A DNA stretch of 64,000 nt from Methylopila sp. 73B (GTDB taxonomy: Bacteria; Pseudomonadota; Alphaproteobacteria; Rhizobiales; Methylopilaceae). Location: contig NZ_JAFV01000001.1 in NCBI RefSeq assembly GCF_000526315.1, forward strand, positions 1,116,001-1,180,000, written 5' to 3'. The position numbers and the translations under genes are program-made. Position 1 is the first letter of the stretch, and each line of letters starts with the position of its first letter. Below are positions 57,380 through 64,000 of this stretch, in pieces. Under the pieces are notes generated by a model. That model was given only the letters and a program-made list of their open reading frames with translations. It had not been told where the DNA came from and searched no databases.

Positions 57380-58218
57380 GCCGCCTCGGCGACGGGCACG
57401 CCGGCCAGGAACAGGCCGAGCGCGTCCGCCTTGGCCGCGAGTTCGCCGCGGTCCGCGAGCAGCACCTGTCCGGCCGCGACGGCGACGCCGGCGAGCTGCG
57501 CCTCGGCCGCAAGCTCCAGCGTCCGCGCGCCGATCGCCGGCAGGTCCACCCGCAGATCCTGGCTGCGCTTCGGCGTCTTCACCAGTACGCCGCCCCGCCC
57601 GTCTCGGCGGAGCTTGCCGCCCTTGCTCAGCCGCGCCACGCGGCCGAGCATGCTGTCGGTGCCCTCCGCCGCCTCCACGGCGACGACGCGCCGGTCGATG
57701 GCGACGACGCCCTGGCCGACATCAAAGGGGCCCAGCGCCCGCAGCGCGCCGACCGCGAGCGCAATGTCCGCGACGTCCGCGGCGCTCGGCTGGCGCCGGC
57801 CGACAAGCCCGCGCGGCGCGGTCAGCTCCGGCGCGACCTCGTGGACGCCGCGCACGACGAATCCGCGGTCCTCCACGAACTTGATGACGCCGCGCAGCAG
57901 ATGATCGTCGCCCCCGGCGAGGAGGCGGGTGATTTCAGGCAGGCTGCCGAGCCCGCCCATGTCGATTCTGAGGTCCTTCAGCGCCGGGCGCTGGACGGCG
58001 CCCACCAGCGCCACCTCGCGCACGCCGGCGCCTTCGAGCGAGCGGAACAGCTTGCCGATCTCGCCCATGCGGATCCACACGTGCGGGAAGCGCTCGACCT
58101 CCGCCGCCGCCGAGCCCTTGATCGCCGCGAGGAAGACCGGACGGCCGGAGCGCTGGATGAGGTCCGCGGCCTCGATCGGCAGGGTTCCCGAGCCGCAGAT
58201 CAGGCCCACGGCGCTCAC
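57376..58218 (-). CDS. lpxI: UDP-2,3-diacylglucosamine pyrophosphatase LpxI
   Basis: A 280-residue protein of the LpxI (DUF1009) family, the alphaproteobacterial replacement for LpxH. Conserved segments: GLICGSGTLPIEAA, ALVGAVQRPALKDLRIDMGGL, GDDHLLRGVIKFVEDRGF and GTDSMLGRVA. The initiator is GTG at 58218, whose codon overlaps the lpxA stop; its own stop overlaps the lpxB start. lpxA, lpxI and lpxB are therefore translationally chained. Confidence 0.95.
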   Translation of the reverse strand: MSAVGLICGSGTLPIEAADLIQRSGRPVFLAAIKGSAAAEVERFPHVWIRMGEIGKLFRSLEGAGVREVALVGAVQRPALKDLRIDMGGLGSLPEITRLLAGGDDHLLRGVIKFVEDRGFVVRGVHEVAPELTAPRGLVGRRQPSAADVADIALAVGALRALGPFDVGQGVVAIDRRVVAVEAAEGTDSMLGRVARLSKGGKLRRDGRGGVLVKTPKRSQDLRVDLPAIGARTLELAAEAQLAGVAVAAGQVLLADRGELAAKADALGLFLAGVPVAEAA

Positions 58219-59021
58219 GCCGCGCGCGCCTCGCCGGAGCGCGGCGTGCAGATCGCCCGGTCTCCGCCGGCGGCGATGAAGGCCGTGACCTCCTGCACCA
58301 GTTCGTCGTCCGGATGGGCGGCCGCGACCTCCGCCGCCCGCGCCTTCAGCACGCCGGCCTCCGCGAACAGGTCCTTGTAGGCGCGCCGCAGCGCGTGGAT
58401 GCCGTCGCGCTCGAACCCGCGGCGCTTGAGGCCGACGAGGTTGAGTCCTGCGAGATGGGCCCGGTTGCCGATCGCCATGCCGAACGGGATCAGGTCGTTC
58501 TCGAGCCCGGCGAGGCCGCCGAGGAAGGCGTGCGCGCCGATCCGCACGTATTGGTGCGCCGCTGATCCGCCGCCGAGGATGGCGAAATCGCCGATCATGA
58601 CGTGGCCCGCCACCATGACGTTGTTCACGAGGATGACGTTGTTCCCGATGCGGCAATCGTGCGCCACGTGGGCCCCGGCGAGCAGCGCGCAGTCGTCGCC
58701 GATCTCCGTCACCATGGCGCCGCCTTCGGTGCCTGGGTTGATCGTGACGTTCTCGCGGATCAGGGCGTTGCGGCCGATGACCAGGCGGCTGGGCTCGCCG
58801 CGGTACTTCAGGTCCTGCGGCTGGTGGCCGACCGAGGCGAAGGGGAAGATCTGCGCCCCCTCCCCGATCACCGTGCGTCCGTCGACCGCGACGTGGGACC
58901 GCAGCACGGAGCCCGCGCCGATCTCCACGTGAGGGCCGATCGCGCAGAACGCGCCGACGACGACGTCGTCCGCCAGGCGCGCGCCTTCGGCGACGAAGGC
59001 GGTCGGATGAATGTCGGGCAT
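58215..59021 (-). CDS. lpxA: UDP-N-acetylglucosamine acyltransferase LpxA
   Basis: A 268-residue left-handed beta-helix acyltransferase that starts lipid A synthesis. Hexapeptide repeats run from about residue 10 to 185; the catalytic His is in GGGSAAHQYVRIG, and the C-terminal helical domain (HPDDELVQEVTAFI) forms the trimer cap. fabZ ends 25 bases upstream. Confidence 0.97.
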   Translation of the reverse strand: MPDIHPTAFVAEGARLADDVVVGAFCAIGPHVEIGAGSVLRSHVAVDGRTVIGEGAQIFPFASVGHQPQDLKYRGEPSRLVIGRNALIRENVTINPGTEGGAMVTEIGDDCALLAGAHVAHDCRIGNNVILVNNVMVAGHVMIGDFAILGGGSAAHQYVRIGAHAFLGGLAGLENDLIPFGMAIGNRAHLAGLNLVGLKRRGFERDGIHALRRAYKDLFAEAGVLKARAAEVAAAHPDDELVQEVTAFIAAGGDRAICTPRSGEARAA

Positions 59022-59046
59022 CAGGTCTCCTTGCGGGGAGGAACGG

Positions 59047-59529
59047 TCACTTGTCGACGAGCATGGCCGAGACTTCGGCCTCGCAGACCAGCACGCCGTC
59101 GACCTTGGCCTCGCCGCGGAACCACCACATGTTCGCGCGCTTCTTGATCTGGGTCATGTGGTACTTCACCACGTCGCCCGGAACGACCGGCTTGCGGAAC
59201 TTCGCCTTGTCGATCGTCATGAAATAGACGATGCGCGGCGAGGACGGCGCGGTGCGGGATGAGACGCACATGGCGCCCGCCGTCTGCGCCATGCCCTCGA
59301 TCAGCAGCACGCCCGGCATCACCGGCGCGCCCGGAAAGTGCCCCTGGAAGTGCGGCTCGTTGAACGTCACGTTCTTGACGCCCACGCCCGACCGGTCGCC
59401 GTCGATGTCGACGATCCTGTCCACCAGCAGGAACGGGTAGCGGTGCGGCAGGTACGACAGGATGGTCTGGATGTCGGCGGCGCCCAGCGTCGTGGGCGCG
59501 CCGGCGGCGGGGGTGTCTGCGTCGGTCAT
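59047..59529 (-). CDS. fabZ: 3-hydroxyacyl-ACP dehydratase FabZ
   Basis: A 160-residue hot-dog-fold dehydratase of fatty acid elongation. The active-site His and Glu are in [23 protein letters not shown]. An Ala/Thr-rich N-terminal extension of about 20 residues precedes the conserved [16 protein letters not shown] at 59529 overlaps the lpxD stop. It competes with LpxA and LpxD for hydroxyacyl-ACP, which explains its place in the operon. Confidence 0.97.
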   Translation of the reverse strand: MTDADTPAAGAPTTLGAADIQTILSYLPHRYPFLLVDRIVDIDGDRSGVGVKNVTFNEPHFQGHFPGAPVMPGVLLIEGMAQTAGAMCVSSRTAPSSPRIVYFMTIDKAKFRKPVVPGDVVKYHMTQIKKRANMWWFRGEAKVDGVLVCEAEVSAMLVDK

Positions 59530-60599
59530 TGCTCGGAACCTTCGGATGCGTCGCTCACGGGGCGCGTCCGCCCCTCCGACGCTATGCGCTTCAAAGTGGT
59601 GATTTCGCGGAACCAGTCCCGGACCGGCTTCGCAGGCGTGCCCCCCCACCGGGCGCCGGGCGGCACGTCTTCCCGCACGTTGCTCGAACCCGCGATCTGG
59701 GCGCCCATGCCGATGCGGACGTGGCCCACCACGCCGACATGGCCGCCGAGCACGACGAAATCCTCCAGCGTGACGCTGCCCGAGATCCCGACCTGCGAAA
59801 CGATCACGCAATGCCGCCCGATCACCACGTTGTGGGCGATCTGGACGAGGTTGTCGATCTTGCTGCCTTCGCCGATCACCGTGTCGCGGTTGGCGCCGCG
59901 GTCGATCGTGGTGTTGGCCCCGATCTCGACGTCGTCCTGGATCACCACGCGTCCGATCTGCGGCACCTTCACGTGGCCGCCGGGACCCATGGCGAAGCCG
60001 AACCCGTCCTGCCCAACGCGCGCGCCCTGGTGGAGGATCACGCGGTCGCCGACGAGCGCATGCACGATCGTGGCGCCCGGCCCAACGGTGCTGTCCCGTC
60101 CGATCCGCACCTCGGGCCCGATCACGGCGTTGGCGCAGATGACCGCGCCGCGGCCGATCTCGGCGCGGGGACCGACGACCGCGCCGGGGTCAATCGTCAC
60201 GTCGGCCTCCAGCCGCGCGTCGGGATGCACCACAGCGCCCGGCGCGACGCCCTGCCCGAAGATCGGCAGCGGGCGCGCCGCCTGAGGGTAGAGCGCCGCC
60301 GCGACGCGGGCGAAGGCGCGGTAGGGCTCGGGCGACACCAGCACGAGGGCGTTCGCCGGCGCGCGATCGCGAAACTTCGGCGCGAGCAGGCAGGCGCCGG
60401 CGCGACTGGCGGCCAGGGAGGCGGCATAGGCGGGGTTGTCGAGGAAGGTCAGGTCGTGCGGGCCGGCGGCGTCGATCGGCCCGACGCCGGTGATGCCGAG
60501 CCCCTCGCCCGCGCCCGACGCGACGGTCGCCCCCGTGATCGCCAATAGGCGATCGAGGCCGAGCGGTTCGGGCGAAGAGAAAAAGCGCGGTTCGATCAT
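59526..60599 (-). CDS. lpxD: UDP-3-O-(3-hydroxyacyl)glucosamine N-acyltransferase LpxD
   Basis: A 357-residue acyltransferase of lipid A synthesis. An N-terminal uridine-binding domain (about 1-105) precedes a hexapeptide-repeat beta-helix containing [32 protein letters not shown] and the [23 protein letters not shown] catalytic region with its His. A symmetrical terminator separates it from bamA upstream. Confidence 0.96.
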   Translation of the reverse strand: MIEPRFFSSPEPLGLDRLLAITGATVASGAGEGLGITGVGPIDAAGPHDLTFLDNPAYAASLAASRAGACLLAPKFRDRAPANALVLVSPEPYRAFARVAAALYPQAARPLPIFGQGVAPGAVVHPDARLEADVTIDPGAVVGPRAEIGRGAVICANAVIGPEVRIGRDSTVGPGATIVHALVGDRVILHQGARVGQDGFGFAMGPGGHVKVPQIGRVVIQDDVEIGANTTIDRGANRDTVIGEGSKIDNLVQIAHNVVIGRHCVIVSQVGISGSVTLEDFVVLGGHVGVVGHVRIGMGAQIAGSSNVREDVPPGARWGGTPAKPVRDWFREITTLKRIASEGRTRPVSDASEGSEQ

Positions 60600-60620
60600 G
60601 AGGCCTGCGTCAAGACGCGA

Positions 60621-60652
60621 AAACGGGCGGCGAATGAGTCCGCCGCCCGTTT
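60621..60652. terminator. Symmetrical terminator between bamA and lpxD
   Basis: Arms 60621-60632 (AAACGGGCGGCG) and 60641-60652 form a perfect 12-bp stem whose ends give an A/T tail in either direction. It follows the bamA stop on the minus strand, so lpxD and the downstream genes either depend on read-through or have their own promoter. Confidence 0.8.
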
Positions 60653-60679
60653 ACGGGATTTCGAGCGCCTTCGGAAGGC

Positions 60680-63025
60680 TTAGAAGCGCGTGCCGCCCGA
60701 GAACCGGAAGAACTGGGTCTCGTCGTACTTTTCCTTGCTCAGCACGTGGGCGAAGTCGAAGCGGATCGGCCCAAGCGGCGACGTCCACAGCAGCGAGGCG
60801 CCGACGGAGGAGCGGATCTTAGAGCCGCCGGTGTCGTCGACCGGGATCCCCTCGTACGACTTGATTCCCTTATAGTCGAACACCGTACCGGCGTCGGCGA
60901 ATACTGCGCCCTTCAGGCCGATCTCCTTCGGAAGGCCGAAGATCGGGAACTGAACTTCGGCCGAACCGCCGAAGTAGGTCGTGCCGCCCAACGGATCCTC
61001 ATTCGGGCTACCGAGATCGCGCGGACCGAAGCCCTGCGGCTCGAAGCCACGCACGAGATCAGGGCCGCCGGAGAAGTGGTCGAGCACGCGGAGATCGTCA
61101 CTGCCGAAAGCCGCAATGTGGCCGGCCTGCCCGCGAAGCATGCCGATGAAGTTTTCGTTCCAGATCGGATGATAGTACCGCCCGTCGAAGGTTCCGCGAA
61201 CGAACTTCACGTCGCCGCCAAGGCCCGCCACGTCACCCTTGAGCTCAAGGTACAGGCCCTGCGTCGGGTCGCGCGGCACGTCGAGCGTGTTGTAGATCAG
61301 CGAGAGACCCGCGAGCGAAGTCCACGTCTTGCCCTCGGCCTCAAGAAGAGCCACGGACGCGCGATCGTCGCCCGACTCGTAGCGAGAGGGCACGCTCAGA
61401 TCCTGCTGGTAGAGCTGGTAGCGCGTGCCCACCGAGAAGTCGTCGGTGATCGCGAAGCCGAAGCGCACGCCGCCGCCGTAGGTGTCGATCTTGTAGGACG
61501 AGTAGTCGGTCTCGTCCCGCTCCTTGGCGTAGAGGTCGATGCCGGCCGAGATGCGCTGGCCGAGGAAGTACGGCTCGGTGAACGAGAAGTCGAAGCCTTG
61601 CACGTTCTGGCCGAGCTGCGCCGCGATGCGGGCGTACTGGCCGCGGCCGAGGAAGTTGCGCTCGCCGAGCGCAACCTCGCCGATGACGCCGTCGGAGGTC
61701 GAGTAGCCGCCGGCCACCGAGAACTCGCCGGTCGGCTGATCCTCGACATCAACGTTCACGATCACGCGGTCGGGCGCGGAGCCAGGCTCGGTCGACATGC
61801 GGACGGTCTTGAAGAAGCCGAGCGCTTTCAGGCGCCGCTCCGCGCGGTCGATGAAGATCTGGTTGTAGGCGTCGCCCTCGCCGATGTCGAACTCGCGGCG
61901 CACGACGTAGTCGCGGGTGCGGGTGTTGCCGCGCACGTTGATGCGCTCGACGTAGACGCGCGCGCCTTCCTCCACCACGTAGGTGAGATTGATGGTGCGG
62001 GCCTCGAGGTTGCGGTCGGCGCGCGGGCGGACCTGCGCGAAGGCGTAGCCGCGGCTGGCCAGATCGAGCGACACCGCTTCAACCGACTTGTCCACGTCCT
62101 GCGAGCTGTAGGTCGAGCCCTCGGACGACACCACCTTGCCGCGCAGGGTCGAGGCGTCGACTTCGGCGACGCTCGACTCCACGTTCACGGCGCCGAACCG
62201 GTAGGGCTGGCCTTCGTCGACCACGATGTTGATGATGAAGGCGTTCTTCGTCTTGTCGAGATCGGCGCGCGCGGAAACCACGCGGAAGTCGGCATAGCCG
62301 TGGTTCAGGTAGAACCGGCGGATGAGCTCGAGGTCGGCGTTGATGCGATCAGGATCGTAGACGTCGGAGGTCTTGATCCAGCTCAGCCAGTTCGACTCGG
62401 TGGTCGTCATCTGGTCGCGCAGCGTGCCGTCGGAATAGGCCTGGTTGCCTTCGAACTCGATCGAGGAGATCGAGGTCTTGCCGCCTTCGTTGATCTCGAA
62501 CACGAGATCGACGCGGCCGTTCGGCTGGGCGATCGTCTTCGCCTCGACGGTCGCCTCGTAGCGGCCGGACCGACGGTAGATTTCGGAAATGCGCTGGGTG
62601 TCGGCCTGGACCAGCGCCGGGTTGAACGGACCGCGCGCCTTGGACTGAATCTCGGCGGTCAGCACGGCGTCCTTCACCTTCGAGTTGCCCTCGAACGCGA
62701 CGCGGTTGATGACCTGGTTCTCGTTCACGCTGACGACGATGCCGCCGCCCGACCGTGTGACGCGCACATCCGAGAACAGGCCGCTTGCGTAAAGGCCACG
62801 GATGCCTTCGTCGATCTTCGCCTGATCGAGCGGGCCGCCGGTGAAGTAGGAGCGCACCGTCTCCGCGTCGACGCGCTGGTTGCCGCGCACCGTGATGCTG
62901 CTGGCGCGCTGCGCCTGCGCTTCGGTGACGCTGGCCATCCAGAAGCCCGTGCCGGCGGCCACGGCGCCGACGGCGACCGAGGATGCGACTGCAAGGCGCC
63001 CGACTACTCGAACCATACGCTTCAT
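60680..63025 (-). CDS. bamA: Outer membrane protein assembly factor BamA
   Basis: A 781-residue Omp85 protein: signal peptide (MKRMVRVVGRLAVASSVAVGAVAAGTGFW... ending about AQA), five POTRA repeats (about 40-430) and a 16-strand barrel ending in the aromatic residue Phe (FRFSGGTRF). The barrel has the conserved VRGF motif (LVRGFEPQGFGPRD) of loop 6. The BAM complex inserts beta-barrel proteins into the outer membrane. The frame is open upstream to 63565, but the signal peptide starts at ATG 63025. Confidence 0.96.
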   Translation of the reverse strand: MKRMVRVVGRLAVASSVAVGAVAAGTGFWMASVTEAQAQRASSITVRGNQRVDAETVRSYFTGGPLDQAKIDEGIRGLYASGLFSDVRVTRSGGGIVVSVNENQVINRVAFEGNSKVKDAVLTAEIQSKARGPFNPALVQADTQRISEIYRRSGRYEATVEAKTIAQPNGRVDLVFEINEGGKTSISSIEFEGNQAYSDGTLRDQMTTTESNWLSWIKTSDVYDPDRINADLELIRRFYLNHGYADFRVVSARADLDKTKNAFIINIVVDEGQPYRFGAVNVESSVAEVDASTLRGKVVSSEGSTYSSQDVDKSVEAVSLDLASRGYAFAQVRPRADRNLEARTINLTYVVEEGARVYVERINVRGNTRTRDYVVRREFDIGEGDAYNQIFIDRAERRLKALGFFKTVRMSTEPGSAPDRVIVNVDVEDQPTGEFSVAGGYSTSDGVIGEVALGERNFLGRGQYARIAAQLGQNVQGFDFSFTEPYFLGQRISAGIDLYAKERDETDYSSYKIDTYGGGVRFGFAITDDFSVGTRYQLYQQDLSVPSRYESGDDRASVALLEAEGKTWTSLAGLSLIYNTLDVPRDPTQGLYLELKGDVAGLGGDVKFVRGTFDGRYYHPIWNENFIGMLRGQAGHIAAFGSDDLRVLDHFSGGPDLVRGFEPQGFGPRDLGSPNEDPLGGTTYFGGSAEVQFPIFGLPKEIGLKGAVFADAGTVFDYKGIKSYEGIPVDDTGGSKIRSSVGASLLWTSPLGPIRFDFAHVLSKEKYDETQFFRFSGGTRF

Positions 63026-63201
63026 GGGGTGACGGGCCCTCGTGCCGTTGAACGGACGTTCGCAACCCTGAAAGCCCAAAGGATTCCCGGGTGCGACGCC
63101 GATCGCTTCTATCGAACTTTTACGCACGTGCAAACTCGCTACTCGACACAGGTTCGACGTTTCACAGGCGCCGTTGCGGCACAGACACGCCCAATTGGAT
63201 T

Positions 63202-64000
63202 TCAGCCTAAAGATGAAAGATGAACGATGTCGTTCCACGTCGCGAAGATCATCAGCATCAGCACGAAGGCGAGGCCGACGCGCATTCCCATCTCCTGCGC
63301 GCGCGCGCCGAGCGGCCGCCCGCGCAGCGCCTCGACGGCGTAGAACAGCAGGTGGCCGCCGTCGAGCATCGGAATCGGCAGCAGGTTCAACAGCCCGATC
63401 GACACCGAAAGGATCGCGGCAAGGTTGATCAGCGCGACGAAGCCGAGCGTCGCGACGTCGCCTGACGTCTTGGCGATCCGGATCGGGCCGCCGATCTGGT
63501 CGGTCGATTCCCGGCCGATCACCATGCGGCCCAGATAACGGCCGGTGTGCTCGACGACGAACCACGTCTCCTTCGCGCCCTCGGTCACCGCCTCGATCGG
63601 GCCGAAGGTCTCGTAGCGGACGTTGCCGGGCGTGGTGGAGCGGGTGACGCCCAGCACGCCCACGCGCTGCTTGTTGCCGAAGTTGTCGGTCAGCTCGCGC
63701 TGGCGCGGCGTCGCGGTGAGGGAGAGTTCGCTCGCCCCGCGCTCGACCGTCAGCTTGAGCGGCCGCTCGGCGTTGACGCTCACGATGCGCTGCATGTCGC
63801 TGAACGAGCGAATCTTCTGGCCGTCGATCGCGGTCACGAGGTCGCCCGCGACGAGGCCAGCCTCCGAGGCGGCGCTCCCCGGCTCCACCTGATCGACCAA
63901 GGCGTCGGTCGCAGGGCGCCCGACCGTCATGAAGACGCAGGCGAAGATGACGATCGCGAGCAAGAAGTTCGCGATCGGCCCCGCGGCCACAATGGCGGCG
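63202..64000 (-). CDS. rseP: RIP (site-2) metalloprotease RseP, C-terminal part (partial)
   Basis: The last 265 or so residues of an intramembrane zinc protease; the HExxH helix lies beyond the window edge. Visible are a membrane segment (FLLAIVIFACVFM), one PDZ domain (VEPGSAASEAGLVAGDLVTAIDGQKI), a periplasmic region and the second metal motif LLPIPMLDGGHLLFY followed by the last membrane helix. RseP cleaves anti-sigma factors and remnant signal peptides. rseP immediately upstream of bamA is the standard order. Confidence 0.95.
   Translation of the reverse strand, partial: AAIVAAGPIANFLLAIVIFACVFMTVGRPATDALVDQVEPGSAASEAGLVAGDLVTAIDGQKIRSFSDMQRIVSVNAERPLKLTVERGASELSLTATPRQRELTDNFGNKQRVGVLGVTRSTTPGNVRYETFGPIEAVTEGAKETWFVVEHTGRYLGRMVIGRESTDQIGGPIRIAKTSGDVATLGFVALINLAAILSVSIGLLNLLPIPMLDGGHLLFYAVEALRGRPLGARAQEMGMRVGLAFVLMLMIFATWNDIVHLSSLG

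Overview
The window is a continuous stretch of chromosome from a GC-rich alphaproteobacterium, most likely a member of the Hyphomicrobiales (Rhizobiales). This rests on gene order and gene families: the block rseP-bamA-lpxD-fabZ-lpxA-lpxI-lpxB close to gltA-gltX-comEC-lexA, the complex I accessory subunit NDUFA12 next to a DUF2155 protein, a B12-dependent class II ribonucleotide reductase, a sufBCDS-sufT-sufA cluster, and a lexA gene preceded by an alphaproteobacterial-type SOS box. The genus cannot be fixed from the sequence alone. Nearly all of the window is housekeeping DNA. No tRNA, rRNA, CRISPR array, prophage or complete insertion sequence was seen.

Layout. 1-5014: end of pdhB, a 55-residue basic ORF, pdhC, a tautomerase, lpdA, a YeaQ-type membrane protein and lipA; this is 2-oxoacid dehydrogenase assembly together with the synthesis of its lipoyl cofactor. 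5193-14873: an alpha/beta hydrolase, then a long Fe-S assembly block (NifS-like desulfurase, sufB, sufC, sufD, sufS, sufT, a VOC protein, sufA) that runs on through overlapping stop/start codons into tfoX-like and tenA genes. 15002-24810: an Old Yellow Enzyme, a GGDEF protein, a DEAD-box helicase, parE, two hydrolases, mazG and a small tyrosine phosphatase. 25090-31307: a Tat-exported transglutaminase-like protein, a TlpA-like thioredoxin, ilvA, then aroQ-accB-accC-aat. 31367-34469: a membrane-anchored coiled-coil protein, the wreck of a glycosyltransferase gene, map and radC.

34575-39298 is the least understood functional unit. It encodes a circularly permuted ATP-grasp enzyme, an alpha-E protein, a transglutaminase-fold protein whose expected catalytic Cys is Ser, a small membrane protein and the proteasome-like peptidase Anbu. 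The core association is known from comparative genomics and has been proposed to make and process a peptide or peptide tag, but its substrate is unknown.

39357-46172: DUF2155 and NDUFA12 genes on the minus strand, then a relatively AT-rich interval with a 98-residue WYL-like gene lying between two NrdR-box-like sequences, then nrdJ behind a leader with hairpins, and lexA with an exact GAAC-N7-GAAC SOS box. 46166-51499: comEC, gltX and gltA. 51595-56201 is an accessory block on the minus strand (fold-III PLP enzyme, RidA, fused dihydroxyacetone kinase, amidase) lying between gltA and the lipid A genes. 56213-64000: lpxB, lpxI, lpxA, fabZ, lpxD, bamA and the C-terminal part of rseP, read leftwards; the first five are chained by very short or overlapping junctions.

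Other non-coding features include several hairpin terminators, a family of palindromic REP-like elements (one inside the suf operon, between sufB and sufC) and an imperfect 52-bp tandem repeat beside the glycosyltransferase remnant.
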